From Paenibacillus sp. DCT19 (lineage in GTDB: Bacteria; Bacillota; Bacilli; Paenibacillales; Paenibacillaceae): a DNA stretch of 64,000 nt. This document shows, piece by piece, positions 27,001 through 36,409 of this stretch (positions are counted from its first letter, which is position 1; the number at the start of each line of letters is the position of its first letter). Under the pieces are notes generated by a model that worked only from the letters and a program-made list of their open reading frames with translations, was not told the origin of the DNA and ran no database searches. The stretch covers positions 6,554,001-6,618,000 of the forward strand of contig NZ_CP029639.1 in NCBI RefSeq assembly GCF_003268635.1. Reading direction: 5' to 3'. A program made the position numbers and the translations under genes.

Positions 27001-30000
27001 ATTCTCGGCAATAGGTAAAGAACTGAATTTAGCATAATAGTCTCCAGCTGATGTAACGTTAAATGTATATGTGGCATTCGTACTTACAGAAGTACCTGTT
27101 CCTGATTCGTTATCATACCATCCTACGAATGCATAACCAGTGGCTGGAGTCGCCGTAAGTGTTGCTGATTCGCCAAGTCCGTAGGTATTGTCACCCGCAG
27201 TCGTTCCACCAACATTGCCTAAGACATGTGTTGTGATTGGCATAGTAATTGTAATGGTCACTGTAGCCACGTTCGACTGACCTGTTTCGTCAGAGGCTCG
27301 ATACGTGAATGTCACACTACCCGATGCTCCATCATCTGCAACGAATGAAAAAGATCCATCATTGTTGACCGACAAGGTACCCTTGCTTGAATCACTGAGT
27401 GAACTGATACTCACAGCTGTGAGTGTACCGTTTCCTGGAGCCGTATCATTCGCTAGAATGCCCGTTTCGGCTGGAACATCTAGGGTCTCCCCTCTCACAA
27501 CTCGATAGCTGTCATTCTGAGCGAAAGGTAATACTCTGAATTTGGCGTAATACTCTCCGGCTGATGTAACCGTAAACGTATATGTCGTGTTCGTGCTAAT
27601 AGGAGTGCCTGTACCTGCTTCGTTGTCATACCATCCCACAAATGTGTATCCGTCGTTTGAACTAGCCGTAAGTGTTGCTACTTCGTCAAGTGCATAGTCA
27701 CCATCTCCGGCAGTCGTACCACCAACATTTCCAATGACATGGGTAGCAACGGGTACGGTAATCGTGATTGTTACCGTCGCTACACTTGAATAGGCAGTTC
27801 CATCAAAGGCTTGGTACGTAAATGTCACCGTACCGGACGCCTCACCGTCGGCTACGAATGTGAACGAGCCGTCAGGGTCTACAGTAGTCAGCGTGCCCTT
27901 GCTTGGATCACTCAAGGTGCTGATTCTTTCCGCTGTAAGTGGATGATTCTCATCATCGCTATCGTTTGAGAGTATGCCTGTCTCAGCTGGAACTGTGAGC
28001 GTTTCTCCCCTTTTTACACGATAAGTGTCATTCTCTGCGATAGGCTCATGCGTAGCCACGGGCAGAGTAATCGTGATCGTTACTGTGGCTACGTCTGATT
28101 TGACGATGCCGTTATCGGCTCGGTACGTAAACGTCACCGTACCGGACGCTTCATCATCGGCCACGAATATGAACGATCCGTCAGGATCTACAGTAGTCAG
28201 CGTGCCCTTGCTTGGATCGCTAAGAGTGCTAACATTTTCCGCTGTGAGTGGAAGACCCTCCCCATCGGAGTCGTTCAACAAGATGCCTTCAATCGCCGGA
28301 ACTGTGAGCGTTTCTCCTCTTACGACACTATAGCTGTCGTTTTCGGCATATGGCATCATCACAAATTTTGCATAATAGTCTTCATCTGTCTGAACAGTTA
28401 CATCATATTCTGCATCCGTACTTACAGGATTACCTGACCCTGCTGGGTTGTCATACCATCCTACGAATGCATAACCGAGCATTGGGATTGCTGTAATTGT
28501 AGCTAGGTCACCAATGTTATAGGTGTTGTCTCCTGTAGTCGTACCGCCGTTATCTCCGATGACATGTGTGTTGATTACAGCTGTTGTCACATTCGTTACA
28601 TCGGTAGTAACTGTATTAGATACAAGTCCAATGCCAGACAATACAGCCGTACCACTAGTTACAGTCTGTGGCGTGCCTGGTGCGGTTATCGTAAAGGTGA
28701 GCTCCTTGCTGTCATTCGAGAGAACATCAATCCCCGTTTGTGTCTGACCGTCACTTGTTACGCTAAGACCTGTTTTATCCGTATCTGTGTAGTTATAAAT
28801 TGTAACCTTATAGTCTATAGATCCGTTGGTCTGAACCGTTGCCGGCCCTGACTTGTCAATTCCCATTAACAAATCAAGCTTACCGTTGTTCCCCAGTCTC
28901 ATCGTGGCTTTTGTATCGCTCAGCCACTCCTCACTAACGTAGCTTGCACCGATTCCGTTCGTTTTGGATACCGTCTGCTTACTTTTTAAGGCATCGTAAT
29001 ACGGACTGTCGGTCGGTGGGAAGAAATATGCTGCTGTTTTAGCCCCATCGGTGTCGTTACCCGAATTAAGGTAGCGAGTTATCTCACCTACATTATTCGG
29101 TGGTACCTGAAATGTCGGTTTAACGTTATAGCTTAGCTTAAAAGTACCTTCTGCTGGAGGACTGTACTCTCCCGACTGTGGATTCGTCCGGTTCTTAAAG
29201 CGGTAAATATGTGGCTGCATATCGCTTGCATCGATATACCAAGTTAAGCTGCTAACGCCTGACACCGTCTTGATCACGGCTCGACTCCCGTATCCAGCAA
29301 ACTTATATGCTGTACCGCCGGAGATCGCCGTACTTGTGTCCACCGTTGCAACGGCATCCCCAATTTTCAACGTGGACAGATCGACAGTAAAATCATTGCT
29401 GATTTCATCCGAAACGACGATGGCACTCGCGATATCCGCGGTCTCAGAGCCAAGATCGGTAGTCTCCGGTATGTTGAGAAGCGGAAGTATCGTTGTAGTA
29501 GCTTCTACATCGTTCGCCAATCCAGCGAAGGCTGAACTGACAATGTCATACGTCGGAGCGAATGTATAATAATTGCTGTAAACAAATGCATCTGCATAGT
29601 TAAAGCCACTCGGCCCTTGAGCTGCATAGGTCTGCAAGCTGTTATAGGCACTCTTTGCTGAGCCGTTTCTAAAATCACTGTCTTTATTATCTTTGACACT
29701 TTTCGGATCCAAACCCGCCCAAGCGTAGACAGGCTTAGTACCAGAAGGTCCGTTAATCGCTGTTGAGGATCCTAATCCCACCGTATATACTTTTGCCTGA
29801 GTCGACTCTCCTTCATTGTAGGTCGTGTATCTACGATCGATCAGATCCTTCATATAGGCTCCCGTGAGAATGGTTAATGCAGCGATCTCAGGGTCTCCTG
29901 TACTTGCCAAACTCAAACCGTCAGAGGCTCTACCTGGCACAAACTTTGCGTTATCATTTGCACTCTGAGTATAGTTTGCAATCGTTGTGGCATCGGTTAA

Positions 30001-30918
30001 TGCATTGTTATAGTTGGTCTCGAACGATATAGCACTTGGTGAAGAAAACCATGCTTTCTTCGCATGAATTGCAGCCCCATCCGATAGCAGGAATATATAA
30101 GGCTGACGCTTAGGTCCTGTTCCCTTGGTTCCCACATTGCTCATCGTTTTGGAAAGACCATACATGATACCATCCTGCGTTGGTGTTCCTCCCCCTAGTG
30201 AAACTGGCGATGGTGATCCAACAGTACTGCCATCCTTGTTTAGATTCCTGTTCAACGTGATGTTCTGGTTTGAACTGTCATACTTCAAAAAATCTTCTGC
30301 TGCATGACCTGAACTAAATTCGTAATGACCTAGTTCCATAAACGTTCCCAGATGGGTCGAATTAGCAGCTCCACCAAACCAGTACACCGCAACACGGTTT
30401 TTGGGGTTTGCGTCCATCACTGTGCGAATTGCATCATTCGCAGCCTTGGCCATAGCTTCCACACGATAGTAAACCCCTGGTCCACCCGCTGTTTCCGCTA
30501 TTTCTCTGCCGTTCAAAGTTCCCATAGAGGAACTCATGTCCAAAACAAAAGTGACGTCCGCTGCCGGTCCGTTAGCAGTACTAGTTCCACCGACTCCTGG
30601 ATTGGTCGTATTAATCGTCTTATATTCTTGTGCCAATGCAGATAACTTCACATTGAAACTGCCGTCGTTCTCCGCCGTTACACTCTTGTCTGTCCAGATT
30701 CGTCCATCCGAATCGGCCGTACCAAAGCCGCTAGGTGCTGTATCTGTCACTGGGTCAGCAGTCAATTTGACCTGGTACGGGCCATAGTTCGTCTCCGACA
30801 TCGTCGGAGTACTAGCCGCATGAGCTACTGAGCCAACCAAAGGAGATAGACCGCTAATCCCCAATAGCAGACACACCGTAAGCACAATTGAAATCAATTT
30901 GGTGAAGCCTTTGTTCAT
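24091..30918 (-). CDS. Giant VWA-domain adhesin with cadherin-like and InlB-type repeats and SLH anchor
   Basis: This is a 2275-residue secreted protein starting behind GGAGG, with a signal peptide ending AHA. Order (approximate residues): a von Willebrand A domain with the metal-binding DMSSS (115-470); a beta-sandwich linker (to 780); a mosaic of three InlB B-type repeats (each ending GY.FVGWYDN...YYAKF) alternating with four cadherin-like repeats (AENDxYxVxRGxTLxVP...VATVTITIT) from 783 to 1395; a carboxypeptidase-regulatory domain; a Big_1 invasin-type domain (1483-1590); three more regulatory-like domains; a Pro/Thr linker; a DUF11-like domain; and SLH repeats (2067-2210; ITRAEIAAIFART, ITRAELATAIARYLG, LTREEAVKMING). 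It should sit on the wall through SLH and act as an adhesin. Confidence 0.85.
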   Translation of the reverse strand: MNKGFTKLISIVLTVCLLLGISGLSPLVGSVAHAASTPTMSETNYGPYQVKLTADPVTDTAPSGFGTADSDGRIWTDKSVTAENDGSFNVKLSALAQEYKTINTTNPGVGGTSTANGPAADVTFVLDMSSSMGTLNGREIAETAGGPGVYYRVEAMAKAANDAIRTVMDANPKNRVAVYWFGGAANSTHLGTFMELGHYEFSSGHAAEDFLKYDSSNQNITLNRNLNKDGSTVGSPSPVSLGGGTPTQDGIMYGLSKTMSNVGTKGTGPKRQPYIFLLSDGAAIHAKKAWFSSPSAISFETNYNNALTDATTIANYTQSANDNAKFVPGRASDGLSLASTGDPEIAALTILTGAYMKDLIDRRYTTYNEGESTQAKVYTVGLGSSTAINGPSGTKPVYAWAGLDPKSVKDNKDSDFRNGSAKSAYNSLQTYAAQGPSGFNYADAFVYSNYYTFAPTYDIVSSAFAGLANDVEATTTILPLLNIPETTDLGSETADIASAIVVSDEISNDFTVDLSTLKIGDAVATVDTSTAISGGTAYKFAGYGSRAVIKTVSGVSSLTWYIDASDMQPHIYRFKNRTNPQSGEYSPPAEGTFKLSYNVKPTFQVPPNNVGEITRYLNSGNDTDGAKTAAYFFPPTDSPYYDALKSKQTVSKTNGIGASYVSEEWLSDTKATMRLGNNGKLDLLMGIDKSGPATVQTNGSIDYKVTIYNYTDTDKTGLSVTSDGQTQTGIDVLSNDSKELTFTITAPGTPQTVTSGTAVLSGIGLVSNTVTTDVTNVTTAVINTHVIGDNGGTTTGDNTYNIGDLATITAIPMLGYAFVGWYDNPAGSGNPVSTDAEYDVTVQTDEDYYAKFVMMPYAENDSYSVVRGETLTVPAIEGILLNDSDGEGLPLTAENVSTLSDPSKGTLTTVDPDGSFIFVADDEASGTVTFTYRADNGIVKSDVATVTITITLPVATHEPIAENDTYRVKRGETLTVPAETGILSNDSDDENHPLTAERISTLSDPSKGTLTTVDPDGSFTFVADGEASGTVTFTYQAFDGTAYSSVATVTITITVPVATHVIGNVGGTTAGDGDYALDEVATLTASSNDGYTFVGWYDNEAGTGTPISTNTTYTFTVTSAGEYYAKFRVLPFAQNDSYRVVRGETLDVPAETGILANDTAPGNGTLTAVSISSLSDSSKGTLSVNNDGSFSFVADDGASGSVTFTYRASDETGQSNVATVTITITMPITTHVLGNVGGTTAGDNTYGLGESATLTATPATGYAFVGWYDNESGTGTSVSTNATYTFNVTSAGDYYAKFSSLPIAENDGYQVVRGGKLTVPSANGILANDTVVGNNTLTAVNMSPISDPSKGTLTVNTDGSFTFEAKEDASGSVTFTYQASDGVGESNVATVTITFTNPSINGTVIDKKTGDPISDATVILRDLAGKEKGRVTTGSDGKYNFDNVVINKYILEVVSHEYSPAHREVSVSTVNGNANGVVTEDFELVEYKITLTANPSSILGNGTATSVFKAVVTDIEGRPQAGVQVVFDVPDTMYGHFTGNSNTVSVSTDAQGIATTTFTAGTLGGTDPISIPLRATVDDSQRGLYVSDTIYITFTPGVITGVVTDSLGHPIAGASITVSKDFDGDGIVDFHAVAVTEADGAYTIAIPKGSETYDVSITKPIEIGGKKTSVTFHQSVPVNANIDGQSYEANKTVSGVILIGSSQNGTSALNGTVGGGYTISLTDGNGAHTGSIDSNGVFNIDSVLDGSYTADVIYNIPLPEGGTKPVIIGHTKVEISSNGQISISEVLIDPYGTITDSVTGNPIPGAVVKLHYSNGTEVILPPVNGFPPADNANPQTSDATGQYAYMVFPHTDYYLTATKAGYKDFDSRFVDPSRPLIHVGTEIVLYDFSMTPLSSSSGGGSPIGTPVTPPTVTNPVTPPISTTQPTDPASGTAESIDLATAVLVDKMKVREGDTITFTIIYANKTLTEAGNVYVKANIPAGMSLVDANGGVVTDQELKWALGKLAGGTQGKLTFKLKVNEMNEGENYAAVTAAIGTDDKLKLMNVQDDTSLIKVMMYSNRYEHQHDRYIMGYPDGNVKPEKLITRAEIAAIFARTLKLQDEVRHVKLFDDVTTDYWGAEYIEAVANREIFKGYADHTFKPDQPITRAELATAIARYLGVAKELRIDPILRISSFTDIEKNWAEQSIEEVFRFGIVSGYKDGSFQPGGQLTREEAVKMINGMLYRGPLTGVEPSYPDNRQDKWSFGQVEEATRTHTYQINEDGSEMMIKYIPEDLW
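26990..28570 (-). repeat. Internal long tandem repeats of the VWA/SLH adhesin gene
   Basis: Modules of about 200 bp (InlB B-type) and 300 bp (cadherin-like) are repeated three and four times with high DNA similarity, for example the stretches around 27740-28050 and 28050-28350. Such arrays are prone to expansion, contraction and misassembly. Confidence 0.75.
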
Positions 30919-31386
30919 ACTTCATGCCTCCGTATAGATTAGAATTTAAACGTACAACTTCCACGATAGATTCTTCTGAATCCGCTTCCAGTTCATGTAA
31001 GCTAGATGTCTAGTTATGAATACCGTAATTCAGATTAGTTCCATGCATGTACGTTTCTAGCAAAGTAGATGACTTTAGGAATATAGTTCTGTGTTCCCAA
31101 AAACAGCTAGCGTAAGCACCTTTTTCACCTACCATCTGCGCATTTCATCAAATAACTCTCACAGCTCTTATGACCTTCTTCCTATTTCGAGAATGAATTG
31201 CGAAATCTAGTATACTCATTCGCTCTGAACAAAAACTGAACAAAATCATATAGATTCATATTATCGTTTCTGAAGGGGCTTCCAGGGTAAGTGAAGGTAC
31301 GGTAACATGTAATCTGTTGGTGGGAAAAACATATAGAGTGGAGTTCTCGCTATTTTTCATAGAACTATATTTAAGGGTGTGATTGA
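30919..31386. other. Intergenic region between divergent genes
   Basis: This 468-base stretch should carry the divergent promoters of the giant adhesin and of the 182-residue membrane protein. I see no open frame, strong hairpin or recognisable operator in it. Confidence 0.5.
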
Positions 31387-31935
31387 ATGACTGTGGTTAT
31401 CGGTGTTTTGGCCTTGATATTAGGATTGCTATGCGCGATCTGGCCTTACTTGGGATGGTATCTAAGATTGGGATGGAGACTTAAAGATGCGGAGCCAAGT
31501 GATTTGTCTTTAAGTGTTGACCGGATTCTAGGCGTTGTCTTGGTAATCATTGGTCTAGTACTGATCGTCTCCAGTTGCTCCACAGGCAGCAAATCCGATT
31601 ACACGTGGGCGGAACAATTTAAAGAGAAACTTGATGCAGGGCAAGTGAAGGAAATCAGGATCGGCATGTTTAATCCCACAACATTAAGTGAGGAAGAAAC
31701 AAATACCGTTGTGCAAATGATTCAAAACGCAGAACTTAGACCTTTTGAGTCAGGCAATGCCTTTGGAGCGAATAATACCGGGGAGATTACATTTATAAAC
31801 GGAACTAGCGTAGAACTCGTGATTTGGGGCTCATCTGGAGGGATTGAACTGCATCCAGATGCTACTCAGACGCAGTATGAGATCATGAGTGAGGAATTGA
31901 AAAATTGGTTTATGACAAATTATAGTGATGAGTAG
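31387..31935 (+). CDS. Membrane protein of unknown function (182 residues)
   Basis: Two N-terminal hydrophobic helices (residues 2-24 and 46-63, with LGWYLRLGWRLKDAEPSDLSL between them) resemble the small DUF6199-type membrane module of Bacilli. A soluble domain of about 115 residues follows, with SEEETNTVVQMIQNAELRPFES and GEITFINGTSVELVIWGSSGGIELHPD, likely an outside-facing alpha/beta domain. A Cys-Ser motif after the second helix (IVSSCSTGS) is not at a proper lipobox position. The ribosome site is AAGGGTG. No operon partner is visible. Confidence 0.65.
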   Translation: MTVVIGVLALILGLLCAIWPYLGWYLRLGWRLKDAEPSDLSLSVDRILGVVLVIIGLVLIVSSCSTGSKSDYTWAEQFKEKLDAGQVKEIRIGMFNPTTLSEEETNTVVQMIQNAELRPFESGNAFGANNTGEITFINGTSVELVIWGSSGGIELHPDATQTQYEIMSEELKNWFMTNYSDE

Positions 31936-32098
31936 CATCTAACGTCGCTATACTCTTTAAAACTTCTCCACTTAACTATCTCAAGCTTGTATCACTGACC
32001 ACTTATTTTTTCTAATGAAAAGTTTACAGCAAAATGACTATCCAGTTCGTAACATTGGATAGTCATTTCTTCACTATAGCTCTAGCTACGGCAAGAGC

Positions 32099-33778
32099 TC
32101 ATTTCTTATTCCATGAATCCTTTAACGGGACAATTCGGTTGAATATTAGCCTATGATCGGAACTATACTTTTTATCAATACAGAAGTAGCCGTGTCGGAA
32201 GAATTGAAACTTCTGCTCTGGACGACCATGTAGTATGAAAGGTTCTATTAAAACATCCTGTATGGTGACCAACGATTCCGGGTTAATTAATGTACTCCAA
32301 TCCCTCTCATCCGCCTTAGGAAGATCCTGATCCAGTAGCAGCTTCTCATAAAGATTCACATTTGCCTTTACAGCTTGATCCGCGGCAACCCAATGAATTG
32401 TGCCCTTCACCTTGCGACCGGTAAATCCTGTACCACTCTTGGTCAGTGGGTCATAGGTACAGTGAAGTTCTATAATTTCACCAGTGTCACGATCCTTGAT
32501 TACTTCTTCACACTTGATGAAATAGGCTCCTTTTAGCCTTACCTCAGCATGAGGACTCAGCCTGTGAAAACCTTTTGATGGTTGCTCCATAAAATCATCA
32601 CGCTCAATATAAATTGTTTTGGCAAAAGGAACTTCTCTCTTTCCGAGTGTCTCGTTTCCGACATTATTTTCAATCATTAACAGCTCTACCTCATCGCTTG
32701 GATAGTTGGTAATGACGACTTTTAGAGGATGCATGATTGCCATTACACTCACTGTTTTTTCTTTTAAATCCTGCCTGAGGCAATGATCCAAGAGCGAGAT
32801 ATCTGCTGTACTTTCCGTCCGAATACTACCAATGCTCTCAATAAAGCTACGAATGCTCTCTGGCGTAAATCCTCTTCTTCGAAGTCCTTGGATTGTCGGA
32901 AGCCTTGGGTCATCCCAGCCATCGACGTAACCCCCTTCGACCATTGGTCTCAAAAAGCGTTTACTTGTCACCACACCCGTTAAATTTAGCCGCCCAAATT
33001 CCCTTTGACGCGGAGGGTTAGCGAGACTAAGCTCTTGTAACACCCATTCGTATAAAGGACGATGGTCTTTAAATTCAATTGAACATAAGGAATAGGTGAT
33101 ACCTTCAATGGCATCTTGGATTGGGTGAGCGAAATCGTACATCGGAAAGATACACCAGTCCGTTCCTGTCCTGTAATGCGTAGCATGGATAATTCGGTAA
33201 ATAACGGGATCTCTCATATTTATATTGGGCGAAGCCATATCTATTTTGGCACGAACAACCCTGGCGGCAGCCGGAAATTCTCCATTTTTCATTTTCTCAA
33301 ACAGCTCCAGATTTTCCGCAACTGATCGGTCTCTATAAGGGCTATTCTTGCCAGGCTCTGTCAACGTTCCTCGATATTCCGCTACTTCATCGGGTGATAG
33401 GTCACAGACGTAAGCCTTCCCCCGCTTGATCAATTGAACCGCAGCCTCATAAATTTCATCTGAATAGTCTGATCCATAGTAGATGTGCCCACCCGGATCA
33501 TATCCAAGCCACTTGATGTCCTCAATGATCACGTTAACGTACTCGATGTCTTCTTTAAGGGGATTCGTATCATCAAAGCGCAAATGAAATGTCCCGTTAA
33601 ACGTTTGAGCTAGAGAATAATTCATGTGAATGGCATAAGCGCTTCCGATGTGAAGGTAACCATTAGGCTCTGGTGGAAAACGCGTGCACATGTGCCTGTC
33701 AAATGGATTTTGTTCAAGCTCTTCCTTAATCAACTTGTGCATAAAACCTTCCGTGTGATGTTCGTTCTCGTTAACCAT
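32099..33778 (-). CDS. glnS: Glutaminyl-tRNA synthetase
   Basis: This 559-residue class I synthetase attaches glutamine to tRNA-Gln. It has the HIGH-type motif PPEPNGYLHIGSA, the GlnRS block RFDDTNPLKEDIEYV, TDWCIFPMYDFAHPIQDAIEGITYSLCSIEF, and a KMSKS-type loop VVTSKRFLR (the usual Met is Thr). The C-terminal half is the anticodon-binding double barrel of GlnRS (VPFAKTIYIERDDFME...FHRLSPHAEVRLKGAYFI). The ATG at 33778 follows TTAGGAGG. Most Bacillota lack GlnRS and use GluRS plus the GatCAB amidotransferase, so this gene was probably acquired. A T-box leader controls it. Confidence 0.96.
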   Translation of the reverse strand: MVNENEHHTEGFMHKLIKEELEQNPFDRHMCTRFPPEPNGYLHIGSAYAIHMNYSLAQTFNGTFHLRFDDTNPLKEDIEYVNVIIEDIKWLGYDPGGHIYYGSDYSDEIYEAAVQLIKRGKAYVCDLSPDEVAEYRGTLTEPGKNSPYRDRSVAENLELFEKMKNGEFPAAARVVRAKIDMASPNINMRDPVIYRIIHATHYRTGTDWCIFPMYDFAHPIQDAIEGITYSLCSIEFKDHRPLYEWVLQELSLANPPRQREFGRLNLTGVVTSKRFLRPMVEGGYVDGWDDPRLPTIQGLRRRGFTPESIRSFIESIGSIRTESTADISLLDHCLRQDLKEKTVSVMAIMHPLKVVITNYPSDEVELLMIENNVGNETLGKREVPFAKTIYIERDDFMEQPSKGFHRLSPHAEVRLKGAYFIKCEEVIKDRDTGEIIELHCTYDPLTKSGTGFTGRKVKGTIHWVAADQAVKANVNLYEKLLLDQDLPKADERDWSTLINPESLVTIQDVLIEPFILHGRPEQKFQFFRHGYFCIDKKYSSDHRLIFNRIVPLKDSWNKK

Positions 33779-33810
33779 GCTGACGCCTCCTAATGAATTG
33801 GATATGGACA

Positions 33811-34105
33811 CAAATAAAAAAAACCTCACCTCCAAGACCTTATGTCTTGGGGACGAAATTTTCGTGGTGCCACCCCGGCTTCATTAATATGTCGCCATAT
33901 TAACCTCTTCAAGTACGGCATGTAGCCATGCTTATACTCTAGCTCTATAACGGGAGCTCCCGTCATGCCATCCCCGCATATACGGTTCCTACCTGCTGCT
34001 CAGAGGCTTGTTTCTGGGTACAACTCTTGACTCCTTTTCAGCTACCGGAGCTCTCTGTGCAAGAACAGTTTCCCGTACTCTTCTCATCATCGCGTTTGAT
34101 TATTA
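33811..34105 (-). promoter_or_regulatory. T-box riboswitch upstream of glnS
   Basis: The leader contains the T-box element GGGGTGGCACCACG (33863-33876), followed by a terminator hairpin CCAAGAC...GTCTTGG (33832-33850) and a run of eight T (33816-33823) just before the gene. The 5' part has the Stem I landmarks: an AGAGTAC loop-E-like segment, CAGAGAGC and the GGTAGCTGAAAAGG region. A CAA triplet (34027-34029) in the 3' strand of Stem I is a plausible glutamine specifier. Uncharged tRNA-Gln should stabilise the antiterminator and switch the gene on. Confidence 0.9.
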
Positions 34106-34110
34106 CCTTC

Positions 34111-34140
34111 ATAATATCAAATGATTCCCTTTTTTGTAAA
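34111..34140 (-). promoter_or_regulatory. Promoter of the glnS T-box transcript
   Basis: On the minus strand, TTTACA (34140-34135), an 18-base spacer and TATTAT (34116-34111) lie just upstream of the T-box Stem I. Confidence 0.6.
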
Positions 34141-34234
34141 CTTCAATTCACAGCAGTAAGTACCTCATTAAAGCACCCTGGAAGTCAAATTCCTTTGTTT
34201 TCACACCATCACCCCAATAAATACTTCCAGGTAA

Positions 34235-34902
34235 CTATTTATTAGTTCGTTTGTTAACTTCAATCGCAATGAACTCTGGCAAATAATTAGGCGTACAGCC
34301 CTTTGATACCATTTCGCCTTTATAAAGACCCGTTTGCTCACCCAGTTTAATACAACGCGCTCGATACTTTGGATCATAAACGCCGATCCAGCCTGCAATG
34401 AAATTCATAGCCCATTGAACTTCCGGTTCTTCCTGCGCAATATTAGCTTCAATTGCTGTGAGTAAGTCTTCGGTGTTATCAGGTGGTGCTTGTCCTGTCC
34501 ATCTCAATCTCGCTTGATAATACCAGAACGTTCGCCTTTGAAGAGTAGAAGAGCTATATTCCCATGATTCCATCAATGCAATGGTCTTCTTGTCTTTGGT
34601 GAGCTGATTAGCCATTAACCAATCCATTAAGTTATTTCGCTCATCAAAAGTGTGAGTCTGCATATCCTGATCAAGCTTATCTAGCACTTCTTGTGAAAGG
34701 AGTTTTTTATCCATAATTAAGATTGCTAGTAGTCTAGGCAAGAATTCTTCGGTAGACCAAAGTTCCATAGCTAGTTCGTGATCTTTTTAATGTCCTTCGC
34801 AATTTTTCGTAAATCGCCTAGCTTCGTTTTGCTATTGATCTGTGATAGGATATTTGCTGCTTTTGAAGAACGTTTCATTTCTGAACCTTCATTCTTATTC
34901 AT
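34235..34902 (-). pseudogene. DNA alkylation repair (AlkD-like HEAT) protein, frameshifted
   Basis: Two pieces of one protein are visible. The first begins at the ATG at 34902 (MNKNEGSEMKRSSKAANIL...LRKIAKDIKK) and stops after ITN. The second, in the adjacent frame, continues DHELAMELWSTEEFLPRLLAILIMDKKLLSQ and runs to NKRTNK. The switch is at a run of five A in the coding strand (34784-34788); a sixth A would give one frame of about 222 residues. The family is the helical HEAT-like glycosylases that remove alkylated bases. AAG at the switch could also allow -1 slippage. I call it broken, with sequencing error as the main alternative. Confidence 0.7.
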
Positions 34903-35226
34903 TTGACACCACAACTCCCTTATTAGAGCATTGTTTCATAGTATGTCCTGGTTGCAATACATCAATAACTTTATTCGTTATAAGTCTTACTGCTTACAAA
35001 TGTAACATATCGAAGGTATGTAAGGTTCACTATGTTTTCTACAACGGCACGTATTTATGCTAGGTATAGCGTACCTTGATCTAATAAAACTATACCTGAA
35101 CGTACCCTAGGCAATATACTGCAAATAAATGTGTTAAACTACAACGAGAAGTGCCTATCTATACGAAAGAACGCTATACAACCGGATGTAGGCAGATTAT
35201 ACGCCACATATTGAGAAAGGATCGCC
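34903..35226. other. Intergenic region between divergent broken genes
   Basis: A 324-base AT-rich spacer. I see no additional gene; it should hold the promoters of the AlkD-like and YndJ-like genes. Confidence 0.4.
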
Positions 35227-36218
35227 ATGAATAGTTCTCTGAAGCAACTGACGCAGTCATTATTAGTACCCGTCATTCCCGGTGGAATCATTACTATTCT
35301 TATATTTGTTTTGGATTACTTCTCATTCGAACTTGTTGAAAAATTTCTACTGTTTGCGGCTTTCGTCATTGTACCTCTTGTAATCTTGCTATTGAACTAT
35401 GACGAAAAGAATAAGCAGCAACGAATGATTTATGCCGCTATGAAATGGCTTCAATTTCCCGCAGCACTTCTTACCCTGGCCTCTGTAATGAGCAGTAAGA
35501 TATGGGGATTAGAAAGCACAGCAATACCAGGGATTCTCTCCCTTGGGTGGCTACTGTTCACGCTACTACTTGGCATCTATGGCTTAACCATCATTGTGAT
35601 TGCGAAAGAAAAAGCAGCGGAAATAGCGATTGGCGCGGGGCTCGTTTATTTTTTTATCGGGGCATATGGTTTACGTTATATCAATATCAATTGAACCTCT
35701 TCCAAGCTAATCCTGCAACACACGCATTAAGCTCGGTTCACTTTCATTTCTCATCTGCGATCGTTCCGATTTTTATTGGTGCACTGGGCCGCATCATGAC
35801 GAAGAAAAGCTGGTATCCCTGGGTCGTTGCCATCGATATCATCGGACCCATATTGATTGCGATTGGTATGATTTTCTCCAAGCCCATTGAATACATCGGT
35901 GTCACATTGTTCGCCTGCAATATTGTAATTTACACTGCTTATCTCCTTGCATACTTGAGGAAAAACGCTTTGGATACTAAGGCAACCTTCTTTTTAGGCC
36001 TTTCTTGCCTAGCCTTTTATACGGTTGTTGTGATTTCCATGTTCTATCCGTTACTTAAAAAAATGTTTTCCTTAACCATACTCGATTTCATTCCCATTTA
36101 CGGATCTCTGCATGCGTTTGGTTTTGTCTTATGTGGGCTGATTGGATGGGTGTATATGGTAGACTTCATTAAGAAAAAGAAGCGTGTCACGGAGGATAGA
36201 TCGGTTGATACATCTTGA
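35227..36218 (+). pseudogene. YndJ-like membrane protein, frameshifted
   Basis: The first 145 residues (MNSSLKQLTQSLLVPVIPG to GLVYFFIG) are four or five membrane helices. The frame then fails, while the adjacent frame continues IWFTLYQYQLNLFQANPATH and ALSSVHFHFSSAIVPIFIG, the conserved YndJ-family block, and runs on with more helices to the stop at 36218. One additional G in the run at 35659-35662 would restore a single polytopic protein of about 330 residues (reading IGGIWF at the join). YndJ is a membrane protein of unknown function. As with the divergent neighbour, one missing homopolymer base explains everything. Confidence 0.7.
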
Positions 36219-36338
36219 TGAGTGATTACATACAGAAACAAGCGACCTTCATCCTGTTCCCCTTGCAACAACATGAATTAGCGAATGCAATTTTTAGGCT
36301 AACCAATCGGCAAGAATGAAGTAGTTTAGCCAGGTTCG

Positions 36339-36347
36339 TGCTATAAT
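36339..36347 (+). promoter_or_regulatory. Extended -10 promoter of the HEAT-repeat gene
   Basis: TGCTATAAT is a perfect extended -10 element; no good -35 is seen, as is usual for this type. Confidence 0.55.
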
Positions 36348-36409
36348 GGTGTTCACCTGATTAACATTCATCATTCTGCCGAGATGGCGATGATTAAGGA
36401 GATTGAACT

